This document shows, piece by piece, positions 34,217 through 43,233 of a DNA stretch of 64,000 nt (position 1 is the stretch's first letter; the number at the start of each line of letters is the position of its first letter). The DNA is from Tolypothrix campylonemoides VB511288 (GTDB lineage: Bacteria; Cyanobacteriota; Cyanobacteriia; Cyanobacteriales; Nostocaceae): the NCBI GenBank assembly GCA_000828075.3, contig JXCB02000027.1:787236-851235 (forward strand), written 5' to 3'. The position numbers and the translations under genes are program-made. Under the pieces are notes generated by a model. The model saw only the letters and a list, made by a program, of their open reading frames with translations, made no database searches and was not told the origin of the DNA.

Positions 34217-37156
34217 ATGACTCAGCCTTCTTCTCAAAAGCCAGCCGAGCAAAAATTTAATCAGCCAAAAAAGCTTCAACAGTCTCCTGTTGCTCAGCAG
34301 CAGAAGCGACAGGAATCGAGCTTGAAAACTAAGGTAATAGCTTGGGCGCTTGGTATCAGTATGCTGCCTGTGTTGGCAGTGGGGACAGTTACTTACTACT
34401 TTGGTAGCCAGTTGACTTCCAAACAAATTTCCCAATCTAGACAAACGGATAGCACAAGTCCAGCAAAAAGTGAAGCACTAGACAGATTACTGTCACTTCT
34501 GTTAGTAGAAACAGGGGTGACGGCAGTGTTGGCAGGTGCGATCGCAGCATTTTTAGCTAATCGCGCCATTCGTCCAATCCTGAACGCGACAACAGTCTCT
34601 AATAGTATGGTAAATAGCCTACGTCCAGAGATTCGTACTGACGCTCCCATCAGGAGCACTGATGAACTAGTTGTTTTAGAAACAAACATCAGCTTAATAA
34701 AAGAACAGCTTCCGAATTTGCTATGGAAACAAGAAGCCGAAGCTGAGCGATCCCGGGTGTTGATGAAGATTGCCCAACGTATTCGGGAATCGCTTAGTGA
34801 AGAAGATGTCTTCAAAACGGCTGTTGAAGAAGTCCGCAAAGCCTTAAGAATTGACCGCGTGGTCATCTTTCGTTTCGATTCCAACTTGGATGGAACCTTT
34901 GTAGAAGAATCTGTTGCTCCCGGATTGCCGAAAACATTGTGGACAACAATCTCAGACCCGTGTTTTCAGGGAGGGTATGTCGAACAATACCGAAATGGTC
35001 GTGTTCGTGCTATTGATGATATTTATACAGCTAATCTCGGTGATTGTCATATTGGCTTGCTGGAACGATTTGGTGTCAAGGCAAATTTGGTTGCGCCCAT
35101 TATCAAGAACGACCAGCTATTCGGCTTATTGATTGCACATCAGTGTTCCGGACCACGCTTATGGCAACGAGCCGAGATTGATTTCTGCGCCCAGATAGCT
35201 ACACAAGTAGGATTTGCTCTCGACTACGCTAAGCTGCTACAACGGATAGATACGAAAGCCGATCAAGCTCAGATATTTATAGATATTACCCGCCGCATTC
35301 GGGAATCCCTCAACGAAGAGGATGTCCTTAAAACCACCGTTGAAGAAGTTCGTAAAGCCCTGAGTGCTGACCGAGCAGTTGTTTATGGCTTTGACGCCGA
35401 TGGATATGGAACTGTGGTTGCAGAATCAGTGATTCCTGGTTTCCCGAAAGCGTTGCGAGCCAAAATCAAAGACCCCTGCTTTGTAGAGGGCTATGTAGAA
35501 ATGTACCAAGCAGGTCGAGTTCAAGCGACCAATAACATTTATGAAGCAGGATTGAGTGATTGTTACATTGGTCAACTCGAACCCTTTGCTGTCAAGGCAA
35601 ATTTGGTTGCGCCGATTCTCAAGGATGAGCAGCTATTTGGCTTATTGATTGCACATCAGTGCTCCGGACCGCGTGATTGGCAGCAGTATGAGATTGATTT
35701 GATCACCCAGATAGCTATGCAAGTGGGATTTGCTCTCGACCATGCGCGACTGCTTCAGCGAATCGATGCAGAAGGAGTGCGAACTTTATTGCTTGGGGAC
35801 ATGACGCGCCGCATTCGGGAATCGCTCAACGAAGAAGATGTCCTCAAAACCACCGTTAATGAAGTTCGCAAAGCACTGGGCGCTGACCGAGTGCTCGTTT
35901 TTAGCTTTGACAGCGACTGGTATGGAATTGTGGTTGCAGAATCAGTTGTTCCAGGTTTTCCGAAAGCGTTGCGAGCCGAAATCAAAGACCCTTGCTTTGC
36001 ACAGGGCTATGTAGAAATGTACCAAGCAGGTCGAGTGCAAGCTACCAATAATATTTATGAAGCAGGATTGAGCGATTGTTACATTAGCCAACTCGAACCG
36101 TTTGCTGTCAAGGCAAATTTAGTTGCGCCGATTCTCAAGGACGACAAGCTATTTGGCTTATTGATTGCACATCAGTGCTCCGGATCTCGTGATTGGCAGC
36201 AGTATGAGATTGATTTGTTCGCCCAGATAGCTACACAAGTGGGGTTTGCTCTCGACCATGCTAGGCTTTTACAGCAGGTAGAGCAGGCGTACGAAATTGC
36301 TGAAGCAGCAGAACGCGAGCAGCGTCAACAAAAAGAAGCACTCCAGCATCAGATATCAGAACTGCTTACAGGTAGTGACACAGTTGTCCAAACCCTTTCA
36401 ACCGAGGCTCTGGGTCAAATGGAGTCTGTGACAAATGCCTACAATCAAATTCAAACGTTGGCTGATTCGGCTTTGAGAATGCTGATTTGTGCGCAACAAG
36501 CAGAACTGCAGGATCAGCGGCTGAGCCAGTTAGTACAGGATGGGCATGAGTCTATCAACCCGATTTTAGACAGCTTCTATACTATCCAAACAACAATTGT
36601 GGAAGCTGCCGAAAAAGTCCAGCGTCTAGACGAACCTTCCCAAAAGCTCTCCCAGGTAGCCAGCCTCATTAGTGATATTGCATCTCAACTCAAGCTGCAA
36701 CTCATGAATACAGCACTTGAAGCAAGTCGCAGCCCAGAAGCTGGTCAAAAATTGGCAATGCTTGCTGACAACGCACTTTCTCAAGTGCAGGAATTGAACG
36801 CGAGTATTGCAGAAGCAGAAATAGAATCACTGATTGCCCAAATTCAGGCACAAGCCAATGAAGCTATTGCTGCTATGGAGTCTGGGGTACAACAGGTGGG
36901 AATTGGGACTGAATTGGTAAAAGAAACTCAGTTCAAGCTTTATGAAATTGCCACTATAACCGACCAAATGAACAAACTGGTCGAGGAGCTTGCCCAAACC
37001 GCTCCAGTTCAAGCAAAGGCTTCAACTTCCGCCAGCCAATCTGTTCTGGAAGTTGCTAATATTGCCAGCAAGACTTCAGAACAAGTCATGGCAGTAGCTA
37101 AGTCCTTAGACAAACTGTCACCATTTGCACAATACCTGCAAGAGGGCAGTGATTAA
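34217..37156 (+). CDS. Membrane cyanobacteriochrome-like protein with three DXCF-type GAF domains and MCP-like C-terminus
   Basis: A 979-residue protein with two transmembrane segments (about residues 38-58 and 92-114) around a short periplasmic loop, then a HAMP-like linker. Three GAF domains follow (about 175-345, 347-517, 519-690). Each has a DPCF motif (C249, C421, C593) and a second cysteine exactly 28 residues later in DCHI or DCYI (C277, C449, C621). That is the two-cysteine layout of DXCF cyanobacteriochromes, which bind phycocyanobilin or phycoviolobilin. GAF2 and GAF3 are nearly identical, a recent duplication. The C-terminal 290 residues are a long coiled coil resembling a chemoreceptor domain, but the hairpin tip (EASRSPEAGQKLAMLADNAL) departs from the conserved CheA/CheW-binding EAARAGE...GRGFAVVA form. 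Light sensing for motility or a related output is inference. Confidence 0.85.
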   Translation: MTQPSSQKPAEQKFNQPKKLQQSPVAQQQKRQESSLKTKVIAWALGISMLPVLAVGTVTYYFGSQLTSKQISQSRQTDSTSPAKSEALDRLLSLLLVETGVTAVLAGAIAAFLANRAIRPILNATTVSNSMVNSLRPEIRTDAPIRSTDELVVLETNISLIKEQLPNLLWKQEAEAERSRVLMKIAQRIRESLSEEDVFKTAVEEVRKALRIDRVVIFRFDSNLDGTFVEESVAPGLPKTLWTTISDPCFQGGYVEQYRNGRVRAIDDIYTANLGDCHIGLLERFGVKANLVAPIIKNDQLFGLLIAHQCSGPRLWQRAEIDFCAQIATQVGFALDYAKLLQRIDTKADQAQIFIDITRRIRESLNEEDVLKTTVEEVRKALSADRAVVYGFDADGYGTVVAESVIPGFPKALRAKIKDPCFVEGYVEMYQAGRVQATNNIYEAGLSDCYIGQLEPFAVKANLVAPILKDEQLFGLLIAHQCSGPRDWQQYEIDLITQIAMQVGFALDHARLLQRIDAEGVRTLLLGDMTRRIRESLNEEDVLKTTVNEVRKALGADRVLVFSFDSDWYGIVVAESVVPGFPKALRAEIKDPCFAQGYVEMYQAGRVQATNNIYEAGLSDCYISQLEPFAVKANLVAPILKDDKLFGLLIAHQCSGSRDWQQYEIDLFAQIATQVGFALDHARLLQQVEQAYEIAEAAEREQRQQKEALQHQISELLTGSDTVVQTLSTEALGQMESVTNAYNQIQTLADSALRMLICAQQAELQDQRLSQLVQDGHESINPILDSFYTIQTTIVEAAEKVQRLDEPSQKLSQVASLISDIASQLKLQLMNTALEASRSPEAGQKLAMLADNALSQVQELNASIAEAEIESLIAQIQAQANEAIAAMESGVQQVGIGTELVKETQFKLYEIATITDQMNKLVEELAQTAPVQAKASTSASQSVLEVANIASKTSEQVMAVAKSLDKLSPFAQYLQEGSD

Positions 37157-37830
37157 AGTAGCCATCATGAACTGCGTACACCCTTCGGGTATCTCCTGCG
37201 GAGACGCTACGCGAACAGCAGTCGCCTGCGGAGGGAAACCCTCCTGCAGCGCTGCTTCACCAGGACAGATGAAACAGATGAAAATTTATTTTTTCTTCTG
37301 CATTCTGAGTTCCTAGCTGCGGAGTTCTATTTTCAAGTCAGTATAACCGCTCCTAAATTCCCCGCAAGACTTTATTAAGTTATTTTGGATCGCAAGTTAA
37401 AGTTACAAAGTTACAAACTATAGCAACAGCCAAGGTGCGTACGACGCTAACAGATGATAAAACCTAGACACAAAAAGGCTTTTCACCCAGTCCCCAGTCC
37501 CCAGTCCCCAGTCCCCTGCTATACCTATTCCCCGCAAGACACTTATACCATTTCACGAAATGCGTGATACAAATGATTGGTCTCTAATTCTTTCCCCCTG
37601 CCCCCTGCCCCCTGCTTACTGCTGCCTATTTGTATCAACCTTAAAGTGAAACGGTATTAGCACCCCCTGCCTGGTTGTATGCCGTGCCAATGTTACAAAC
37701 TTACAAACTACCTATTCCCCGCAAGGGGATTGAAATAGCAAAAGGAGATACAATAGTGAAAACTCATAATTCCCAAAAGTGCTGTACTTAATGCGGATAT
37801 ATGCTGATTTATTGGGATTTATAACTTGTC
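37157..37830. other. Gene-free repeat-rich region before the CRISPR locus
   Basis: Holds a REP-like GCGGAGACGCTACGCGAACA block (about 37197), CCCCAGT heptamers (37494-37520), CCCTGCC repeats (37596-37616), three ATTCCCCGCAAG fragments of CRISPR repeats (about 37357, 37529 and the fuller copy at 37700), and repeated GTTACAAA words. No gene is apparent. Confidence 0.6.
37700..37736 (+). CRISPR. Solitary CRISPR-type repeat upstream of cas6
   Basis: A 37-bp unit, from CTTACAAACTACCTATTCCC to GCAAGGGGATTGAAAT, with the CCCC-GCAA-GGGG hairpin of the neighbouring arrays. It differs in sequence from both arrays and has no second intact repeat beside it, only partial ATTCCCCGCAAG pieces upstream. It may be the end of a lost array or a cas6-leader processing site. 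Confidence 0.65.
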
Positions 37831-38970
37831 ATGCCACGACGCACTCCAAAAAAGCCTGATTCTCAAGAATCTAACCTAATTTGGTCGTCTGATACAGAAT
37901 TGGTCGGATTGGTATTTGAATTAGTCTCGCAAGCAGATACTTCTGTTTATCCCCAATACACCATCGGACTCCATGCGTGGTTTCTTGACCAAGTACGTTC
38001 GTTTGACCCGGAACTGTCTGCTTACCTCCACGATGGCGAATCGGAAAAACCCTTCACCATTTCGGCGTTGGATGGAGAAATGGTGAGTAGCGGTCGGGAA
38101 GTGCAACTCAAGGCAAACACCACTTATTATTGGTATGTCACCGGTTTATCGAGTCGAGTCGTACAGTGGCTTTTGCAGTGGGTGCAAAGTTTGCCCGCAC
38201 AACTGAACTTGCGGGATGCACCGTTGCAAATACGTTCTTGTCAAATTGTTCATTCTGCCACAACTTATGCTAAAATACTGAATTCTGAACATAGGGAAAC
38301 AGTCACCCTAAAGTTCACAACTCCCACAAGCTTTCGCCGCAAAGGTCATCACTTCCCCTTACCAATGCCAACAAATGTTTTTCACAGTTACCTGCGCCGC
38401 TGGAATGACTTTTCCGGGATACCAGTTGAACAAGAGGCGTTTTTGGCTTGGGTGGATGATAACGTGTTGATTACCCGTCACCAACTGACATCAGCGAAAG
38501 TGCTAGCAGGTAAGAAAGGTGCAGTTACAGGATTTACAGGAGCGATAGAATTTGGTTTGACCAAAGAAGCGTCAAAGCAACCAGACTTTTGCAAGGTGTT
38601 TTATGCTTTGGGGAAGCTAGCACCTTACTGTGGTACTGGTCATAAAACGACATTTGGGTTGGGTCAAACACGGTTGGGTTGGTCATCGCAAGTCGCACCA
38701 GGAGTGCCAGATGTGCAAAGCTTGCTAGCAAGACGCATTGAGGAACTGACAGATATTTTTAAGGCACAGCGCAAACGGACTGGTGGCGATCGCGCAGAAG
38801 AAACCGCAACGAAATGGGCGACTATATTGGCACGGCGGGAAATGGGAGAATCATTGCAGGTAGTGGCACAAGATTTGGAGATGCCTTATGAAACGGTGAA
38901 GACTTATGTAAAGTTGGCGCGTCGTGCTTTGAACAATCCAGTCTCTGTTCCACCTTCACCAACTTCTTAG
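37831..38970 (+). CDS. cas6: Cas6 crRNA-processing endonuclease with C-terminal HTH extension
   Basis: A 379-residue RAMP-fold endoribonuclease expected to cut pre-crRNA 8 nt from the 3' end of each repeat. The core (residues about 20-285) has VKFTTPTSFRR-like strands and the Cas6 glycine-rich loop CGTGHKTTFGLGQTRLGW (267-284). Candidate catalytic histidines include H46 and others near the N-terminus. Residues about 295-366 form an extension beyond the usual Cas6, with RRIEELTDIFKAQRK and a helix-turn-helix-like SLQVVAQDLEMPYETVKTYV. cas1 starts 83 bp downstream on the same strand. The gene is well separated from the interference operon but faces it across the array. Confidence 0.88.
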   Translation: MPRRTPKKPDSQESNLIWSSDTELVGLVFELVSQADTSVYPQYTIGLHAWFLDQVRSFDPELSAYLHDGESEKPFTISALDGEMVSSGREVQLKANTTYYWYVTGLSSRVVQWLLQWVQSLPAQLNLRDAPLQIRSCQIVHSATTYAKILNSEHRETVTLKFTTPTSFRRKGHHFPLPMPTNVFHSYLRRWNDFSGIPVEQEAFLAWVDDNVLITRHQLTSAKVLAGKKGAVTGFTGAIEFGLTKEASKQPDFCKVFYALGKLAPYCGTGHKTTFGLGQTRLGWSSQVAPGVPDVQSLLARRIEELTDIFKAQRKRTGGDRAEETATKWATILARREMGESLQVVAQDLEMPYETVKTYVKLARRALNNPVSVPPSPTS

Positions 38971-39053
38971 TGGCGGCAATGGAAAAGGCGTTTTCCAACC
39001 ATAAATAAAGATGAAAGAAGTAAAAACAGACTTCTTCTTTTCTTTTATTGTCT

Positions 39054-40064
39054 ATGACGACACTGTATCTTACGGAACCAGGAACGATTGTCCGCTATCG
39101 CAACGAGTCACTAGTCATTATCAAACAGAAACAATCCCAAAATAGCCGTTTGGCAGAAGTAAGCTTAGTCATCGTTTTACCTGGCGTGCAATTAACCGAT
39201 GTTGCTATTGCACAGCTACTCGACCGGGGTATTGAAACCATTTTTCTTCGCCAAGATGGTCAATTTCGCGGACGTCTGCAAGGACACTTTTCCACTAACC
39301 CAACAATTCGTTTAGCACAGTACCGTCTTGTGGAAACCACCTTTGGTATGGCGTTGGCACAGAAATTGGTCATGGGTAAAGTTCGTAACCAACGGGTGCT
39401 GCTGCAACGGCGTAACCGTGCAACTCAAGGACAAATTGCCGCATTAACAGAAGCAATTGATTTGATAGGTAATTATTCCTCTTATTTAGCCAACATCACT
39501 ACCCCATTAAATCGTAATGAACTCATGGGGATTGAAGGCATTTGCGCTCGCACTTATTATCAAGGATTACGGCATTGGTTTCCTATTGAGTGGAATTTTA
39601 GCGGACGCAATCGCCGTCCACCTCTAGACCCGATTAATGCACTGATGAGTTGGGGATATGGGGTATTGTCAGCACGGGTGTTTTCTGCTTGTTTGCAGGC
39701 TGGACTTGATCCATATCTAGGGTTTTTCCATGCTACAGAACCCTATCGCCCAAACTTAGTGCTGGATTTAATGGAGGAGTTTCGACCAGTGGTGGTAGAC
39801 CAAACTGTCATTTCAATGATCCAATCACAGATGCTCTCACCAGAAGATTTCCAATCATCTCCAGATGGGGTGGGAGTGTGGTTGGGTAGTTTGGCGAAAA
39901 AATTATTTTTAGGCGAGTTAGAAAAGCAGTTCCGTAATCCAGTTTTGTATCCGCGACAAAATCGCCGTTTGAGTTTGAGCCAAATTATTTTAGAACAGGC
40001 TCGGAGTTTGGGACGCTGTTTGATGGAATTAAGTTTAGATTATGAGGCATTTATCATCAAATGA
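39054..40064 (+). CDS. cas1: CRISPR integrase Cas1
   Basis: A 336-residue Cas1 from ATG 39054; a TTG six bases upstream is in frame. The N-terminal beta domain opens MTTLYLTEPGTIVRYRNESL. The catalytic helix bundle has E161 in GIEGICARTYYQGL, H226 in YLGFFHATEPYRPNLVLDLM, and the acidic residues D238/E241 in LDLMEEFRPVVVDQ. It works with Cas2 to insert new spacers at the leader side of the array. It overlaps cas2 by 4 bp (ATGA). No reverse transcriptase fusion is present. Confidence 0.96.
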   Translation: MTTLYLTEPGTIVRYRNESLVIIKQKQSQNSRLAEVSLVIVLPGVQLTDVAIAQLLDRGIETIFLRQDGQFRGRLQGHFSTNPTIRLAQYRLVETTFGMALAQKLVMGKVRNQRVLLQRRNRATQGQIAALTEAIDLIGNYSSYLANITTPLNRNELMGIEGICARTYYQGLRHWFPIEWNFSGRNRRPPLDPINALMSWGYGVLSARVFSACLQAGLDPYLGFFHATEPYRPNLVLDLMEEFRPVVVDQTVISMIQSQMLSPEDFQSSPDGVGVWLGSLAKKLFLGELEKQFRNPVLYPRQNRRLSLSQIILEQARSLGRCLMELSLDYEAFIIK

Positions 40065-40345
40065 CAAAACTTTGGTTAGTGTGCTACGACGTGGCTGATG
40101 ACAAGCGCCGTACTAAATTGGCAAAGCGAATCGAACAGTCTTGTCAGCGAGTTCAGTATTCAGTTTTTGAGTGTCCGTTGGAAGACAGCATTTTAGCTTA
40201 CCACCTACAAAAGCACTGGTTGCCTTTACTCAAGTTGAGTGAAGACAATCTCAGGATTTATCCGCTAGATGCAACGGCAAAGCAACAGACGCGAGTCTAT
40301 GGTGGCGCGCCGCCTTACGAACCACCTGATTATTTAATTTTGTAA
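40061..40345 (+). CDS. cas2: CRISPR adaptation protein Cas2
   Basis: A 94-residue ferredoxin-fold protein starting MTKLWLVCYDVADDKRRTKL, with the conserved Asp (D10) at the end of strand 1 and the QRVQYSVFEC strand. It bridges Cas1 dimers in the adaptation complex. It overlaps cas1 by four bases and is followed by the leader and array. Confidence 0.96.
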   Translation: MTKLWLVCYDVADDKRRTKLAKRIEQSCQRVQYSVFECPLEDSILAYHLQKHWLPLLKLSEDNLRIYPLDATAKQQTRVYGGAPPYEPPDYLIL

Positions 40346-40676
40346 ATATCGCACCTTAGCAAAAGAGGGGTATGTAAACGCTGAAACTACCTCAATATCA
40401 AGCTGCTAAATATTGTAAAGGATTGTAAAGAAGATTATGGAAATGACGCAGTAAGCTTGTGGAACTATTTGCAAGCAAAATTTTGCAAGCAAGAGATAGT
40501 TAAATTTTTTGCCTTGACTTGTTAGGCTTTTGCGGTAAAATTAATCTTAGAAGTAAATTTTAACGCAAAATGTTTTGGAAAATGAGTACGGAGCAGTTAA
40601 ATAACATGATTGTTTCCGTACTCGAGCGCAACTGTACCTTGAAAACTAAATATGATAAGAGTTTCCACAACGTAGG
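40346..40676 (+). promoter_or_regulatory. CRISPR leader between cas2 and array 1
   Basis: A 331-bp AT-rich non-coding stretch before the first repeat. It includes direct repeats of TTTGCAAGCAA (about 40468-40493) and a 9-bp inverted repeat GAGTACGGA / TCCGTACTC (40584-40592, 40615-40623) close to the array. The opposite end of the array has the degenerate repeat, so this side is the leader, and transcription should run on the plus strand. Confidence 0.75.
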
Positions 40677-42641
40677 GTCGTAGACTACCTTTTCCCCGCA
40701 AGGGGACGGAAACTTTTCATGATTGATTCTCAACTGCCGGTAGTCATTCAAGTCGTAGACTACCTTTTCCCCGCAAGGGGACGGAAACCCCAGGTTGATT
40801 TTCCTGAAAGATTTGCTCAACTTTTGATGAAGTCGTAGACTACCTTTTCCCCGCAAGGGGACGGAAACGTCCATGTTTGCTCGAGGTTTTTTAAAACAAT
40901 CCCTAACGTCGTAGACTACCTTTTCCCCGCAAGGGGACGGAAACGTTCTTCCTCTGTAATTCCTACGAGAGAATGAGGAAGTCGTCGTAGACTACCTTTT
41001 CCCCGCAAGGGGACGGAAACTACTTTGCGTTCTTAGTCAATCATCTGTGGCTTTGCAAGTCGTAGACTACCTTTTCCCCGCAAGGGGACGGAAACGCGCT
41101 TTATGCTGCTTGGTGCAGGATTTGTACCAGACTTCAACAAGTCGTAGACTACCTTTTCCCCGCAAGGGGACGGAAACTTTGGGCAGCTCTTAACAGTTCT
41201 AGCCATTTTTAAAGTCGTAGACTACCTTTTCCCCGCAAGGGGACGGAAACAAATATTAGAACAAGAAGAAAATGGAAATGGATTAAATCGTCGTAGACTA
41301 CCTTTTCCCCGCAAGGGGACGGAAACTGGCGAGCCAGATGGTATCCTTTCCTTTTTTAGGGAAATAGGTCGTAGACTACCTTTTCCCCGCAAGGGGACGG
41401 AAACGTCAATTAGTAACAATTGACCTCCTATTAAACCCAGCGTCGTAGACTACCTTTTCCCCGCAAGGGGACGGAAACTTTTAACATTACTACAACTCCA
41501 TGATTTGGTAGATTTTGTCGTAGACTACCTTTTCCCCGCAAGGGGACGGAAACTTAGGGCTAGATAAATATGTTCCATTAACCGAAACAGATGTGTCGTA
41601 GACTACCTTTTCCCCGCAAGGGGACGGAAACCTCGTTTAATAATTTTACTGAACGAGAATTTATGCGGCGTCGTAGACTACCTTTTCCCCGCAAGGGGAC
41701 GGAAACCCTTGCTGGTCTCCGAATCCTACTTTTAACAAAGTACCAAAAGTCGTAGACTACCTTTTCCCCGCAAGGGGACGGAAACTTGATTATTGAAAAT
41801 GCAGATTAAACGCCTTGGATCTCAATGTCGTAGACTACCTTTTCCCCGCAAGGGGACGGAAACCTGTAAGAAGTTAAGACTTCTAATCGTTGGAAATTGA
41901 AGTCGTAGACTACCTTTTCCCCGCAAGGGGACGGAAACAGCTGGGAAAGAGCGAAAGCAAGTGGTACCGACATAGGGGTCGTAGACTACCTTTTCCCCGC
42001 AAGGGGACGGAAACGTTACTGATTCGTTGGCATTAAAATACTGCACTTGGAGTCGTAGACTACCTTTTCCCCGCAAGGGGACGGAAACCAGAAAATTTTT
42101 CCAAGGCTTCCCCAATTATATCGGGATTTGTGTCGTAGACTACCTTTTCCCCGCAAGGGGACGGAAACAAAAAGGAAGTGAAGTGTTCGTAGATTTCCTA
42201 CAAACACTGTCGTAGACTACCTTTTCCCCGCAAGGGGACGGAAACTTTATTGGTAGTTACCTACACCTTCTGCAAGAGCGGAACCGGAGTCGTAGACTAC
42301 CTTTTCCCCGCAAGGGGACGGAAACTTTTAGTTCTTCCTCAGCTTTTTTATCATAGTAAGCTTTTTCGCGTCGTAGACTACCTTTTCCCCGCAAGGGGAC
42401 GGAAACCATTTACCTCCGACAATAGGAATGTCAGCAATACCAAGTCGTAGACTACCTTTTCCCCGCAAGGGGACGGAAACACCTTTCCGTTTATCAGGAA
42501 AAGATCTCCGTAGTCAAAACTGAGGTCGTAGACTACCTTTTCCCCGCAAGGGGACGGAAACACCTCCTGCAGGGTTCATCATATCGGGAGTAGAACTGTA
42601 TGTCGTCGTAGACTACCTTTTCCCCGCAAGGGGACGGAGAC
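40677..42641 (+). CRISPR. CRISPR array 1: 26 repeats, 25 spacers
   Basis: Twenty-six copies of a 37-bp repeat beginning GTCGTAGACTACCTTTTCCC and ending CGCAAGGGGACGGAAAC. The spacers are 36 to 45 bp. A CCCC-GCAA-GGGG stem-loop lies in the repeat and the expected 8-nt crRNA handle is ACGGAAAC. All copies I read are identical except the last (42605-42641), which ends GGAGAC, marking the distal end. The array lies directly downstream of cas6-cas1-cas2 and runs toward the convergent type III operon. Repeat form and Cas6 type suit a type III-D or I-D system; no Cas3 or Cas7 of type I is in the window. Confidence 0.97.
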
Positions 42642-42646
42642 GTACT

Positions 42647-42678
42647 CCGACACTGACTTTTTCAAAGTACAGTGTCGG
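42647..42678. terminator. Hairpin between array 1 and the facing operon
   Basis: CCGACACTGACTTT pairs with AAAGT-A-CAGTGTCGG, a 14-bp stem with one bulged A and a TTC loop. It separates the plus-strand array from the minus-strand CARF gene that ends at 42703, so it may stop transcription from both sides. There is no long U-run, so a factor-independent terminator is only likely. Confidence 0.5.
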
Positions 42679-42702
42679 GCTTGTGACGGTTTAAGCTAAT
42701 CC

Positions 42703-43209
42703 TTAAGTGCGAAAACTCGTATCCACCAGTCGCGTCAACTCTCCCCGTTCCACCTTCACCAAGTTTTCCCGCGTGGTGGCGATAGTAAGATATAGAGGAA
42801 TCCCGCAATCAACAGCCGCCAATACCAAAGCAGCAGATAGAGTTTTTGTCCCACCAGTGTAGTCAGCGAGAATCTCATGTTCAAGTGCTTCCTGCTGGAG
42901 ATGGTAAATGCACTGCTGGATTTTGAGATAGCATTCTGCTAAATCGTCTGGGTTTTGGACGAGAATTAAATCGCGTTGGGGTTGAAAGCGATCGCCTAAC
43001 CCTACCTGTGTAGGAATGTTGGGTAATTTTTCGACAACTTCTGTTCCCCGGCGCACTTCACAAGGCGTTCCTTCACCAATGACTTGCGACTTGCTCCCTT
43101 TGTCGCCATCGGAAGCGATGAAAATGATGCGATCCGGTTGTAAACTGCGGATGGCGGTGACAATAGGTTGGAAAGAACCGCCGACGGTGACGAGGAGAAT
43201 TTTGGGCAT
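42703..43209 (-). CDS. Stand-alone CARF-domain protein (Cas02710/TIGR02710-like N-terminal half)
   Basis: A 168-residue protein that starts MPKILLVTVGGSFQPIVTAI and has the CARF signature DYTGGTKTLSAALVLAAVD (about residues 116-134). These are the ligand loops that bind cyclic oligoadenylate in Csm6/Csx1/Cas02710 proteins. The C-terminal HEPN or other nuclease half seen in those families, about 200 residues, is absent, and no frame for it remains before the array. Such a small CARF could be a ring nuclease, a sensor subunit or a truncated effector; the sequence does not decide. It is the last gene of the type III operon. Confidence 0.78.
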   Translation of the reverse strand: MPKILLVTVGGSFQPIVTAIRSLQPDRIIFIASDGDKGSKSQVIGEGTPCEVRRGTEVVEKLPNIPTQVGLGDRFQPQRDLILVQNPDDLAECYLKIQQCIYHLQQEALEHEILADYTGGTKTLSAALVLAAVDCGIPLYLTIATTRENLVKVERGELTRLVDTSFRT

Positions 43210-43233
43210 CGAGATTATATGATATTTAGTGAC

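Noticed and set aside
34396..34884. 162-codon minus-strand frame
   Set aside because: Lies opposite the photoreceptor gene, whose domain pattern is clear; a shadow frame.
40560..42563. Several frames on both strands across array 1 (repeating VSVPLRGKGSLR or VVDYLFPARGRK)
   Set aside because: These are translations of the CRISPR repeat unit, not genes.
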